From Alloprevotella tannerae (GTDB taxonomy: Bacteria; Bacteroidota; Bacteroidia; Bacteroidales; Bacteroidaceae): a stretch of DNA of 18,969 bases. Every line of letters begins with the position of its first letter. Position 1 is the first letter of the stretch. The translations under genes were made by a program, and so were the position numbers. The notes below the pieces were generated by a model, which saw only the letters and a list, made by a program, of their open reading frames with translations, had not been told where the DNA came from and made no database searches. Where the stretch lies: NCBI GenBank assembly GCA_015259305.1, contig JABZGO010000010.1, positions 1 through 18,969 of the forward strand, written 5' to 3'. Shown in pieces: positions 6,828 through 14,464 of this stretch.

Positions 6828-8021
6828 ATGAAAAAAGGTATCTTTCTCGCAGCAACACTCTTGACGTTGCTGCCTGGAAGTGTGCTGGCACAAGCAAATA
6901 AACCAGCAGAAAAGAACGACACAGTAAAATTTACTGTTATCAAAGAGGCTCCGATTACCTCTATCAAAGATCAGCACCGTTCAGGTACGTGCTGGGACTA
7001 TAGCTCACTGGGCTTCTTTGAATCAGAGTTGCTCCGTCAAGGAAAAGGAACTTATGATTTGTGCGAGAGCTTCGTAGCTTATCATACATATATGGATCGT
7101 GCAGAAAAAGCTATCCGTATGCATGGTGACGTAAGCTTTGCACAAGGTGGTAGCTTCTACGATGTGCTGTATTGTATGAAGCATTATGGAATCTGCCCGC
7201 AAGAGGCAATGCCTTTCCCCGGCTCTCTTTATGGCGATTCTCTCTTTAACTTTAACGAATTTGGCAAGATTATGTCAAGCTATGTTGAGGGCATCTCAAA
7301 AAGCGATATAAAGCGTCTTCCTCCCACGTGGAAAAAAGAGTTCTCTTCTATTCTCGCTAACTATTTTGGAGAACTTCCTACAACGTTCCAATACAAAGGC
7401 AAGACTTATACTCCGCAATCTTTCCAAAAGAGCTTAGGCCTTGATCTTGATGATTATGTGTCTTTGGCATCTTTCTCTCACCACCCGTTCTATTCTAAAT
7501 TTATCATTGAAGTTCAAGACAACTGGCGTTGGGCTGAAAGCTACAACCTACCACTTAATGAGTTTATGGACGTAATGGAATCTGCCGTTCGCAATGGCTA
7601 CGCCTTCGCTTGGGGTGCTGACGTCAGCGAGCAAGGATTCAGCCGCAACGGACTTGCAAGAGTTCCGGCAAAGAGCTACAAAAATGATATGTCCGGCTCT
7701 GATGCCGCACGCTGGACCGGCACGAACGGGAAAGAATCTGGTTTCTCAGATAGCAAAGACGAACTCACAATTACACAAGAGATGCGTCAGCGCGCTTATG
7801 ACAATTGGGAAACTACAGACGACCACGGAATGGTTATCTATGGTTTAGCTAAAGATCCGCAAGGTCAAGAATACTTTATGGTAAAGAATAGCTGGGGTGA
7901 ATATGGCCGTTATAAAGGTATCTTCTACGCTTCTAAGCCTTATGTAGCTTACAAGACGATGAATATCCTTATTAACAAGAAAGCAATTCCTGCAAACATT
8001 CGCAAGAAGCTGGGAATCTAA
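6828..8021 (+). CDS. Exported C1B cysteine peptidase (aminopeptidase C / bleomycin-hydrolase-like)
   Basis: A 397-residue papain-fold peptidase. Residues 1-21 form a clean Sec signal peptide (MKKGIFLAATLLTLLPGSVLA, cut near LAQA). The active site is complete: the oxyanion glutamine Q49 in IKDQH, catalytic C55 in SGTCWDYSS, H333 in TDDHGMVIYG and N354 in MVKNSWGEYG. A large insertion between the Cys and His parts (about 100-320) is typical of bleomycin hydrolase and PepC, which trim peptides from the N-terminus, usually as hexamers. Those enzymes are normally cytosolic, so export to the periplasm or cell surface points to nutritional peptide use. It follows pepP by 37 bp and is closed by the hairpin at 8045-8074. 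Confidence 0.92.
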   Translation: MKKGIFLAATLLTLLPGSVLAQANKPAEKNDTVKFTVIKEAPITSIKDQHRSGTCWDYSSLGFFESELLRQGKGTYDLCESFVAYHTYMDRAEKAIRMHGDVSFAQGGSFYDVLYCMKHYGICPQEAMPFPGSLYGDSLFNFNEFGKIMSSYVEGISKSDIKRLPPTWKKEFSSILANYFGELPTTFQYKGKTYTPQSFQKSLGLDLDDYVSLASFSHHPFYSKFIIEVQDNWRWAESYNLPLNEFMDVMESAVRNGYAFAWGADVSEQGFSRNGLARVPAKSYKNDMSGSDAARWTGTNGKESGFSDSKDELTITQEMRQRAYDNWETTDDHGMVIYGLAKDPQGQEYFMVKNSWGEYGRYKGIFYASKPYVAYKTMNILINKKAIPANIRKKLGI

Positions 8022-8044
8022 TCAGCCTTGCCAAAACAACAAAG

Positions 8045-8074
8045 ACTACGGAAAGCATCAGTGCTTTCCGTAGT
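8045..8074 (+). terminator. Hairpin terminator after the C1-type peptidase gene
   Basis: ACTACGGAAAGCA (8045-8057) pairs perfectly over 13 bp with TGCTTTCCGTAGT (8062-8074) around a TCAG loop, starting 23 bp after the stop codon. No immediate U-run follows, but U-rich sequence begins at about 8086. Confidence 0.75.
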
Positions 8075-8148
8075 TGGTATATGTACTACTTTTATTTATC
8101 TCAATTATGCAAATCTTAAAACAAGGTTATCCTGTAACGGCTCAAGCA

Positions 8149-8496
8149 ATGCCCACAAAAAGATATTGTCAAACTTTAGACCTACGAGAAGATCCGGAAT
8201 TAATTGCAGCCTACAAAAAGTTGCACACCAAGGAAGGTATATGGCCGGAGACATTAGAAGCAATAAAGGCTTCAGGCATTTTAGAAATGGAGATATACTT
8301 ATTAGACAACCGCCTCTTTATGATTATAGAAATGCCGGCTAACTTAGACTGGGATGAAGTAATGCAAAAAATGGCTAATATGCCCAAACAGAAAGAATGG
8401 GAGACCTTGACAGCAAAATACCAGCAGGTAACGGAAAAAGGAGATAATAGCGCAGATAAATGGAAGCTTATGGAGCGTATATTCCACCTCTATTAA
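8149..8496 (+). CDS. L-rhamnose mutarotase family protein (RhaM-like)
   Basis: A 115-residue alpha-beta barrel monomer that matches the RhaM family (formerly DUF718), which interconverts the alpha and beta anomers of L-rhamnose. Family marks: KRYCQTLDLREDPELI (4-19), the catalytic-region histidine H26 in YKKLHTKEGIWPE (22-34), SGILEMEIYLLDNRLFMIIE (44-63) and PKQKEWE. I chose ATG 8149 because homologues open with M(x)KRYCQTLDL; an in-frame ATG at 8107 would add 14 residues, and anything further upstream would begin inside the terminator hairpin. A weak -7 candidate TACTTTTA lies at 8087-8094. No other rhamnose genes are in view, so the true sugar, rhamnose or a related one, is open. Confidence 0.85.
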   Translation: MPTKRYCQTLDLREDPELIAAYKKLHTKEGIWPETLEAIKASGILEMEIYLLDNRLFMIIEMPANLDWDEVMQKMANMPKQKEWETLTAKYQQVTEKGDNSADKWKLMERIFHLY

Positions 8497-8601
8497 AACC
8501 AGACTTGCTCAAACGTCTCTAGGACTGACTCCGTTGATCCTTTGAGAATGTCATAAGAAGAGAGAAATTAAGCTTCAATGCGTGAAAACCAGAAAGTAAA
8601 G

Positions 8602-8633
8602 ATTGCATTTTCAGAATAATGTATTTATCTTCG
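8602..8633 (+). promoter_or_regulatory. Promoter of the DUF4301 gene
   Basis: ATTG (8602-8605) and TATCTTCG (8626-8633) with a 20-bp gap resemble the -33/-7 pair, one mismatch each. Initiation near 8640 excludes the in-frame ATG at 8603 and supports the start at 8657. Confidence 0.55.
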
Positions 8634-8656
8634 CGTATCGTTTAAACGCATACACA

Positions 8657-10195
8657 ATGGCTACTACACTTCAAGTTAAAGACAAAATGCTCCTTTCACA
8701 AAAAGGCATATCTGAAGAAAAATTGGAATCACAGCTTCAATCATTTAGGAATGGTTTTCCTTTTCTAAAACTATATGCTGCCGCTGCCCCTAAAAAGGGG
8801 ATTCTACAGCCGTCCGATGAAGCGCAACAAGCCTTTCTTTCTGCTTGGCAGAAATACCTAACAGAGGGCCACAAGATAATAAAGTTTGTTCCCGCTTCAG
8901 GCGCGGCAAGTCGAATGTTCAAAGACCTTTTCGCCTTTTGTGATGCAGATTATGATACGCCTCAAACGCATTTTGAGCAGGCTTTCTTCCGCGATCTTCA
9001 CAAAGCGCCTTATTATAGTCTACTCAACGAGACGTGTCTGCGCCTTTATGATCAAAACATCGCTGCCTTATTACAAGGCAAACGGTTTAAAGATGTTGTT
9101 CGCGCGCTACTTGGTGCAGAAGGATTGAACTATGGCAACCTCCCCAAGGGCCTACTCCTCTTTCATCAGTATCCAAACGGAAACAGAACGCCGGTAGAAG
9201 AGCATCTTGTAGAAGGCGGCCAATATGCTAAAGGAGCAGATGAGAAAATCAATATACACTTCACTGTTTCTCCAGAGCATCGCGAACTTTTCTCAAAATT
9301 AATTGCAGATAAAAGCGCACAATACGAAAAAGAGCTGCAAGCAAAACTCTGTATAAGTTTTTCAGAGCAAAAGGGAAGCACAGATACAATTGCCGTAACA
9401 GAGGATAACGACTTCTTCCGTCAAGCAGACGGTTCCTTGCTTTTCCGTCCGGGTGGACATGGCGCACTGATTGAAAACCTCAACGAAATAGATGCAGACA
9501 TCGTCTTCATTAAAAATATAGACAATGTCGTTCCGGACTACCTTAAGCCGGAAACAGTTCATTACAAGCAGCTTTTAGCCGGTATCTTGGTAGAACTCCA
9601 GCAAAAGACATTCCATTACTTAAGGCTTTTAGACGAGAAAAATTGCTCAGCAGATACGATTAAAGAGATAAAACAATTCATAGAAAAAGATCTTTGCTGC
9701 ATTTTGCCTCAAGACATAGCTGAGCAAGATTTAGTGGCGGTCTTGAAAGAAAAACTTAATCGTCCGATGCGCGTTTGTGGAATGGTTGCAAACGAAGGCG
9801 AGCCCGGAGGTGGCCCATTCTTGGTCTACAATGCCGACGGGAGCATTAGCTTACAAATTCTTGAAAGCTCACAAATTGACCTGAACAATCCCGAAAAGAA
9901 AGCCATGTTTGAAGAAGGGCTCTACTTCAATCCGGTAGACCTCGTATGCGCTCTTAAAGATTACAAAGGGAAACCGTTTAATTTACCCGATTATGTTGAT
10001 CCTGCAACAGGATTTATTACGCATAAGAGCAAAGACGGCAAGCAACTGAAAGCCTTAGAACTACCTGGTTTATGGAATGGCGCAATGAGCAATTGGAACA
10101 CCGTGTTTGTAGAGGTACCATTGATTACTTTTAACCCGGTAAAAACGATAAACGATCTCTTCAGACCGCAACATCAACCGGCAGACGGTCAGTAA
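8657..10195 (+). CDS. DUF4301 family protein
   Basis: A 512-residue protein of a Bacteroidetes family of unknown function. I start it at ATG 8657 (MATTLQVKDKMLL); the longer reading from 8603 would begin inside the promoter. The N-terminal half contains IKFVPASGAASRMFKDL (about 75-91), which recalls the glycine-rich nucleotide-binding signature of sugar-1-phosphate nucleotidyltransferases, followed by GLLLFHQYPNGNRTPVEEHL, a FRPGGHGALIENLNEID segment and VFIKNIDNVVPD, the last recalling the metal-binding DN region of the same fold. The C-terminal half has RVCGMVANEGEPGGGPFLV. A nucleotidyltransferase activity is therefore possible, but this is inference from short motifs. The product looks cytosolic, without signal or membrane segments. 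The chromate-transporter pair starts 57 bp downstream. Confidence 0.8.
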   Translation: MATTLQVKDKMLLSQKGISEEKLESQLQSFRNGFPFLKLYAAAAPKKGILQPSDEAQQAFLSAWQKYLTEGHKIIKFVPASGAASRMFKDLFAFCDADYDTPQTHFEQAFFRDLHKAPYYSLLNETCLRLYDQNIAALLQGKRFKDVVRALLGAEGLNYGNLPKGLLLFHQYPNGNRTPVEEHLVEGGQYAKGADEKINIHFTVSPEHRELFSKLIADKSAQYEKELQAKLCISFSEQKGSTDTIAVTEDNDFFRQADGSLLFRPGGHGALIENLNEIDADIVFIKNIDNVVPDYLKPETVHYKQLLAGILVELQQKTFHYLRLLDEKNCSADTIKEIKQFIEKDLCCILPQDIAEQDLVAVLKEKLNRPMRVCGMVANEGEPGGGPFLVYNADGSISLQILESSQIDLNNPEKKAMFEEGLYFNPVDLVCALKDYKGKPFNLPDYVDPATGFITHKSKDGKQLKALELPGLWNGAMSNWNTVFVEVPLITFNPVKTINDLFRPQHQPADGQ

Positions 10196-10252
10196 GCAAT
10201 AAGTTAGCTCAAAAAACAGTTTATACTGATTAAGAGATAAAACGCTACGCCC

Positions 10253-10786
10253 TTGAATATCTATATAGAAACGTTTAAAACTTTTCTGAAAGGAGGAGGA
10301 TTGGCCTTGGGAAATGGCTATGCAGCTATTACGCCCATTCGTGACAGCATTATGAACCACCAATGGTTGTCTGAAGAAGCTTTTGAAGACACCATTGTTA
10401 TAGCTCAAGCTTTGCCGGGTCTTTTCTCCTTGAACTTTGCCGTATTTCTTGGCTATAAGATTAAAGGATGGCGAGGCAGTTTGGCCGCATTATCAGGCAT
10501 GTTGCTTCCGGCTTTAGCGCTCGCCTTCATTCTTGCCGTATCTTTCAATAAGGTTCGAGATCTCCCCATTATAAATTCGTTTCTTAAAGGTGCTCGCCCG
10601 GCCATCATCGCCTTGATGGTCTACCCGTGCTTTAAGTTATTTAAGCGGTCCAACAACTCTTTAAGCACAATATGGCTGCCCATTGGAGCATTATTAGCTA
10701 TATATCTCTTACATATATCCCCGGCTTACATCATAATGGTCGTTGTAGCCTGCGCTATCGTTTATTCATTGCTTATCAAACCTTAG
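10253..10786 (+). CDS. Chromate transporter family protein, N-terminal half type
   Basis: A 177-residue membrane protein of the CHR family (PF02417), here in the split form where two half-size proteins make the transporter. Family marks: the first helix and glycine loop FKTFLKGGGLALGNGYAAI (8-26), WLSEEAFEDTIVIAQALPGLFSLNFAVFLGY (38-68) and the GSLAALSGMLLPALAL helix (75-90). CHR proteins export chromate in some bacteria; in anaerobic gut or oral Bacteroidales the natural substrate is uncertain. The start is taken as TTG 10253, because an in-frame stop (10238-10240) closes the frame upstream and no ATG precedes the conserved first helix. The partner gene begins 9 bp after its stop. Confidence 0.87.
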   Translation: MNIYIETFKTFLKGGGLALGNGYAAITPIRDSIMNHQWLSEEAFEDTIVIAQALPGLFSLNFAVFLGYKIKGWRGSLAALSGMLLPALALAFILAVSFNKVRDLPIINSFLKGARPAIIALMVYPCFKLFKRSNNSLSTIWLPIGALLAIYLLHISPAYIIMVVVACAIVYSLLIKP

Positions 10787-10795
10787 TCTCTTAAA

Positions 10796-11365
10796 ATGAT
10801 CATCTTATATCTGTCTCTATTTGTTCAATTTTTCTTGTGCGGTTGTTTTGGATATGAAGGTGCCTATACTTTGCCGGCTTTTTATGAGAATATGCTCATT
10901 TCTCAGCACGACTGGTTAACGTCGGATCAGTTTGCAGATATTCTTTACGTAAGCCGATTATTGCCCGATAGTTTAGGAATAAACTCAGCCGTAATGGGCG
11001 GTTATCTCGCAACAGCGACACAGTATTCTACCGGATTCTCCTTCTTAGGCGGGTTTATCGCTCTTTTCGGCTTAACCCTCCCCTCTTTTATTTGGACAAA
11101 AGTCGCAAACTACTATCGCCATCGTTTCAGAAACGTTGGAGAAGTAGTCATCAGTTGGCTGCGCCCACTTGCTCCCGGCATTGTTGCTGCCGGTATTCTT
11201 CTTTTATGTACGGAGGAAAACTTCGGGAGCATAACCACATCTCCATGGCATTTCGGAGTAAGTCTCTTTTTATTTATTTCCACATTAATCGGCACAAGAG
11301 TTTATCGCATCAATCCCTTATTCATGGTCTTTTTGTGTGGATTTGCCGGGCTTTTGCTCTTTTAA
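10796..11365 (+). CDS. Chromate transporter family protein, second half
   Basis: A 189-residue partner to the preceding gene, nine bases downstream and surely co-transcribed. It keeps the family frame: an N-terminal helix, WLTSDQFADILYVSRLLPDSLGINSAVMGGY (40-70), the GFIALFGLTLPSFIW helix (about 85-99) and two or three C-terminal helices ending in a very hydrophobic tail. Two usually strong motifs have drifted: the FGGG-type loop is FGYEGAY (18-24), and the Q..PGP..N segment is RLLPDSLGIN (54-63). It probably forms a heterodimer with the first half, and the drift suggests the halves have specialised. Specificity is unknown. Confidence 0.85.
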   Translation: MIILYLSLFVQFFLCGCFGYEGAYTLPAFYENMLISQHDWLTSDQFADILYVSRLLPDSLGINSAVMGGYLATATQYSTGFSFLGGFIALFGLTLPSFIWTKVANYYRHRFRNVGEVVISWLRPLAPGIVAAGILLLCTEENFGSITTSPWHFGVSLFLFISTLIGTRVYRINPLFMVFLCGFAGLLLF

Positions 11366-11477
11366 TAAGCAGCACAAATCAAAAATGATCGACAGCGAAT
11401 TGTGAGTTTACTGCTTACAACTCATTCCCAAGCGATAGTACTCTCCTTTTTGAATTGCTCCACCTCATATTATTATG

Positions 11478-11561
11478 GTTTGCTCGGGGCAAACGATAGT
11501 TTGGTGGGAAGAAACGATGGTTTGCTGGTAGCAAACGATTGTTTGTCCCGAGCAAACCACG
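11478..11561. repeat. Tandem hairpin array B, four units of 21 bp
   Basis: Four 21-bp units start at 11478, 11499, 11520 and 11541. Each is a 17-nt imperfect palindrome plus a 4-nt spacer. Units 1 and 3 have perfect arms GTTTGC/GCAAAC; unit 2 is GTTTGG/AGAAAC; unit 4 is GTTTGT/GCAAAC. The first three spacers are GATA, GATG and GATT. Unit 4 is also nearly the reverse complement of unit 1 (17 of 18 bases from the base before unit 1), so the whole array can fold back on itself. Confidence 0.85.
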
Positions 11562-11682
11562 AGCAGACTCATCGGAGCACTTCAAAATGTGATCAAACAG
11601 ATTCATAATACAAAGTCTCTGAACAGCGTATCTTATTCGAACCATTATAAAACATATTTTTCACGAAAAAGGCTCTGCAACT

Positions 11683-11714
11683 CTTGGCGGTTTCGCAGAA
11701 AGTCATTACCTTTG
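11683..11714 (+). promoter_or_regulatory. tRNA-Thr promoter
   Basis: CTTG (11683-11686) and an exact TACCTTTG (11707-11714) with 20 bp between. The tRNA begins 17 bp after the -7 box. Confidence 0.75.
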
Positions 11715-11731
11715 CACCGCAAATCAGCAAA

Positions 11732-11804
11732 GCCGATATAGCTCAGCTGGTAGAGCGACTCATTCGTAATGAGTAGGTCGCCGGTTCGAGTCCGGCTCTC
11801 GGCT
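11732..11804 (+). tRNA. tRNA-Thr (anticodon CGT)
   Basis: A 73-nt cloverleaf: D stem GCTC/GAGC, anticodon stem ACTCA/TGAGT with loop TTCGTAA (anticodon CGT, reading ACG), T arm GCCGG-TTCGAGT-CCGGC. The acceptor GCCGATA/TCTCGGC pairs except for T6 opposite C67. CCA is not encoded. It has its own promoter and terminator. Confidence 0.95.
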
Positions 11805-11807
11805 CTT

Positions 11808-11846
11808 AAAGACGTAAAAGAATCATCTTTTGCGTCTTTATTTTTT
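11808..11846 (+). terminator. Intrinsic terminator of tRNA-Thr
   Basis: A 14-bp stem, AAAGACGTAAAAGA (11808-11821) with TCTTTTGCGTCTTT (11826-11839), one G-U pair, loop ATCA, then a T-run (11841-11846). It starts 4 bp after the tRNA. On the other strand it could also stop transcripts leaving aroE. Confidence 0.9.
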
Positions 11847-11898
11847 GTGTTTATAAGAAAAGAGTGAGAGATTGTAGAGTAATAGCTGCTACAAAATC

Positions 11899-12675
11899 TT
11901 AGTAAGATGATGTGTCAAAAGCCTCTTGCCAGATATCCCAAGCCTTTTCAGCTTGCAGATGCAACATTTCCAAACCATTCTTCGTCAAAGCCCCCTGCGC
12001 TTTCCCACGAGATAAGAAATGCGTCTCCTCCGGGTTGTATATCAAATCATAAAGCAAATGAAAAGAGGATATTTCTTGATAAGGCAACGGTGGGGCTGTT
12101 GCTACGTGAGGAAACATTCCAAGCGGTGTACAATTGATTATCAACGAAGTTGTGGCAAGCAACTTCATATCGGCTAATTCTTCATAAGTGATTACGCCCA
12201 TTCTTTTTGTCCTACTAACGAATTGTACGCTTATGCCTAACAAATTCAACGCATAAGCTACAGCTCTTGCAGCACCACCGGTCCCTAATACAACTGCGCG
12301 AAGATCAAATGGGCGCAATAGGGGGCGCAAAGAAGTCATAAAGCCATAATAGTCAGAATTGTAGCCTATCAAACCTTGAGACGTAAAACGAATCACATTG
12401 ACGGCTTGAATAGCTTTTGCTTCCGGCGAAAGCGCATCAAGATAAGGAATGATTGCCTCCTTATAAGGAAGCGTAACGTTCAGTCCGCAAAGATTGGGGA
12501 AGCGTTGTATGAGTTCGGGAAAAGAATGTGCCGAAGATAATTCGAAGTTTTCATAAATCGCATTAAGTCGCAACAGCGAAAACTTCTTATTAAAATAATC
12601 CTTTGAAAAGGAATGACCTAAAGGATAACCGATCAAGCCATAAATTTGTTGGCCCTCATTACTTTTCGCCCACAT
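11899..12675 (-). CDS. aroE: Shikimate dehydrogenase
   Basis: A 258-residue enzyme that reduces 3-dehydroshikimate to shikimate with NADPH in aromatic amino-acid synthesis. The shikimate pocket is intact: GHSFSKDYF with S22 and S24, the catalytic K72 in NVTLPYKEAI, N93 in AVNVI and D108 in GYNSDYYGF. The NADP-binding loop is LGTGGAARAVA (130-140), followed by SRT (about 154-156), and the GALTKNGLEMLHLQAEKAWDIW segment closes the protein. Its ATG at 12675 lies inside the ubiE coding region, overlapping by 17 bp in another frame, so the two are co-transcribed and probably translationally coupled. It is the last gene of the phoH-purC-ubiE-aroE row. Confidence 0.95.
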   Translation of the reverse strand: MWAKSNEGQQIYGLIGYPLGHSFSKDYFNKKFSLLRLNAIYENFELSSAHSFPELIQRFPNLCGLNVTLPYKEAIIPYLDALSPEAKAIQAVNVIRFTSQGLIGYNSDYYGFMTSLRPLLRPFDLRAVVLGTGGAARAVAYALNLLGISVQFVSRTKRMGVITYEELADMKLLATTSLIINCTPLGMFPHVATAPPLPYQEISSFHLLYDLIYNPEETHFLSRGKAQGALTKNGLEMLHLQAEKAWDIWQEAFDTSSY

Positions 12676-13393
12676 ACATCGTATTCAAACCGAAGGTATA
12701 GGATTTGAAAAACACGTGCTTGAAACCGGCTTTTTCCATTATCTTTTGCATATCTCGCCCTTGAGGCACAGCATCCATAGATGCCGGCAAATAGCTGTAA
12801 GCCTTAGTATCCTTAGAAATAAGACGACCAACAAGGGGCATCAACACGCGTGCATAAAGCTGAAATAATTGTCGCATTGGGAAGCGGCGAGGACTACTCA
12901 ATTCAACAATAACAGCGTGCCCTCCTGGCTTTAATACGCGAAACATCTCACTTAGTCCTTTATCTAAATCTTCAAAGTTGCGCACACCGTAGGCTACTTG
13001 AACGGCATCAAAACTACTCTCTTCAAAACTCAGATTCAAGCAATCTTCTTTCTTAAATTGTATCTTCTCTGACAATCCTTCCGCAGCTGCCTTTTGACGT
13101 GCGACCTTAAGCATGCCTTCAGAAATATCTATGCCCACCACTTGATTGGGGTATAATGAACGCGTCGAAAGAATAGCAAAATCTCCCGTACCTGTGGCCA
13201 CGTCCAAAATCTCTTTAGGCTCAAAACGACGCAACTGCTTTATGGCTGCTCGACGCCAGCGTTTATCAATTCCGAAAGAGAGAAAATGATTTAGCTGATC
13301 ATAAGAGTGAGCAATATTGTCAAACATCTGCTCTACTTGCTCCGACTTACTTGAATTTTCGTCGTAAGGTTTGATCTTTTCTTGCTTATACAT
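12659..13393 (-). CDS. ubiE: Demethylmenaquinone methyltransferase (UbiE/MenG)
   Basis: A 244-residue class I SAM methyltransferase performing the last step of menaquinone synthesis; Bacteroidales make menaquinone rather than ubiquinone, so menG is an equally good name. Visible motifs: MFDNIAHSYDQLNHFLSFGIDKRWRR (23-48), SAM motif I ILDVATGTGDFAI (62-74), the acidic motif II VVGIDISEGML (85-95), AYGVRNFEDLDKGLSEMFRVLKPGG (134-158) and VIVELSSP (161-168). It ends with YTFGLNTMYVGEK, as in homologues. It is separated from purC by 102 bp containing a terminator hairpin, and no TAnnTTTG box is obvious before its ATG, so some read-through from purC is possible. Confidence 0.95.
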   Translation of the reverse strand: MYKQEKIKPYDENSSKSEQVEQMFDNIAHSYDQLNHFLSFGIDKRWRRAAIKQLRRFEPKEILDVATGTGDFAILSTRSLYPNQVVGIDISEGMLKVARQKAAAEGLSEKIQFKKEDCLNLSFEESSFDAVQVAYGVRNFEDLDKGLSEMFRVLKPGGHAVIVELSSPRRFPMRQLFQLYARVLMPLVGRLISKDTKAYSYLPASMDAVPQGRDMQKIMEKAGFKHVFFKSYTFGLNTMYVGEK

Positions 13394-13436
13394 ATCTAAG
13401 AGAATCGTGTGCTCGATAAGGGGGTATGAAAAAGGA

Positions 13437-13482
13437 TAATCCGAATTGAAAATAGGATTCTACGCTATCTCAATTCGGATTA
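13437..13482 (-). terminator. Hairpin terminator after purC
   Basis: TAATCCGAATTGA (13437-13449) and TCAATTCGGATTA (13470-13482) pair perfectly over 13 bp with a 20-nt loop. On the minus strand the stem is followed by TCCTTTTTC. It begins 13 bp past the purC stop and separates purC from ubiE. Confidence 0.75.
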
Positions 13483-13495
13483 CTTTTAGCAAAAC

Positions 13496-14440
13496 TTATT
13501 GCTGCAAGAACTGCAACACGTTGCGCTCTATACGCTCTTCAAGCTTGTCGCTATCTTCTGCAACAAACTTTTCGCCCGTAATATGCTCGTAAAGCTCAAT
13601 GTAACGATCTGAAATAGACTTAACGATTTCGTCAGTCATTTCCGGCACCTGCTGTCCTTCTTTTCCTTGGAAACCATTATCCATCAGCCATTCGCGCACA
13701 AATTCTTTGGAAAGTTGGCGTTGTGGTTCGCCCTTTTCAAAGCGTTCTTGATAACCATCGCTATAGAAATAACGACTAGAATCGGGCGTATGAATCTCAT
13801 CCATCAGGTAAATCTTGCCATCGTGCAGACCAAATTCATATTTCGTATCCACAAGAATCAATCCACGCTGAGCGGCAATCTCTGTGCCTCGCTTAAACAG
13901 CTGGAGCGTATATTTCTCCAACAGAGCATACTCTTCCGAAGTAGCCAATCCCTGCGCTAAAATCTCTTCCTTTGAAATGTCAGCATCGTGCTCGCCAATC
14001 TCAGCTTTAGTTGTCGGCGTCACGATGGGTTCAGGAAATTTCTCATTCTCGCGCATCCCATCAGGCAGTTTGATCCCGCAGATCTCTCTTGCACCATTCT
14101 TGTAGGCGCGCCAAGCTGATCCGCATAAATATCCGCGCACAATCATCTCAACCGGGAAGCCCTTACACGTAATGCCTACAGTCACCATCGGATCCGGAGT
14201 GGCCAATTTCCAGTTCGGGCAAATATCAGTTGTCGCATCAAGAAACTTTGCGGCGATTTGGTTAAGCACTTGCCCCTTAAAGGGAATGCCCTTCGGCAAG
14301 ATTACGTCAAAAGCTGATATACGATCGCTTGCGACCATAATAAGTTTGTCGCCTTCGATGCTATATACATCGCGTACTTTCCCATTATACACCCCTATTT
14401 GACCAGGAAACTTGTAGGTCGTTTTAGTTAAAGTTGCCAT
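13496..14440 (-). CDS. purC: Phosphoribosylaminoimidazole-succinocarboxamide synthase (SAICAR synthetase)
   Basis: A 314-residue enzyme of the longer, yeast-ADE1-like form. It joins aspartate to CAIR with ATP in purine synthesis. Motifs: YNGKVRDVY (18-26, ATP site), [14 protein letters not shown] (36-49), [17 protein letters not shown] (97-113), the LVDTKYEFG strand (196-204) and [13 protein letters not shown] (214-226), which binds the substrate and metal. It follows phoH by 24 bp, so both are probably on one transcript from the phoH promoter, and it is followed by a strong hairpin. The ATG at 14440 gives the expected [14 protein letters not shown] start. Confidence 0.97.
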   Translation of the reverse strand: MATLTKTTYKFPGQIGVYNGKVRDVYSIEGDKLIMVASDRISAFDVILPKGIPFKGQVLNQIAAKFLDATTDICPNWKLATPDPMVTVGITCKGFPVEMIVRGYLCGSAWRAYKNGAREICGIKLPDGMRENEKFPEPIVTPTTKAEIGEHDADISKEEILAQGLATSEEYALLEKYTLQLFKRGTEIAAQRGLILVDTKYEFGLHDGKIYLMDEIHTPDSSRYFYSDGYQERFEKGEPQRQLSKEFVREWLMDNGFQGKEGQQVPEMTDEIVKSISDRYIELYEHITGEKFVAEDSDKLEERIERNVLQFLQQ

Positions 14441-14464
14441 ATCTTTATTAATTGAATAATGTTC

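Larger units (their letters stand above)
11366..11731. other. Gene-free region between chromate transporter and tRNA-Thr (366 bp)
   Basis: No gene is credible here. It holds tandem hairpin array B (11478-11561) and, at its right end, the tRNA-Thr promoter. Open frames across the array on both strands give seven-residue repeats, but this only reflects the 21-bp period. Confidence 0.7.

Noticed and set aside
8074..8148. Upstream extension of the rhamnose mutarotase, including a TTG at 8074
   Set aside because: It would start at the last base of the terminator hairpin and has no family similarity before MPTKRYCQTLDL; ATG 8107 remains possible.
8603..8656. 18-residue N-terminal extension of the DUF4301 protein
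   Set aside because: The putative promoter (8602-8633) overlaps this stretch, and MATTLQVKDK is the natural start.
11478..11561. Possible CRISPR array
   Set aside because: Units are 21 bp with no separate 30-bp-class spacers, repeats are imperfect and self-complementary, and no cas genes are present.
11402..11645. Open frames on both strands encoding seven-residue repeats (such as GLLGAND-SLVGRND-GLLVAND)
   Set aside because: The repeats follow from the 21-bp period of array B being a multiple of three; arrays A and C with 22-bp periods are not coding, and neither frame has a recognisable start context or family.
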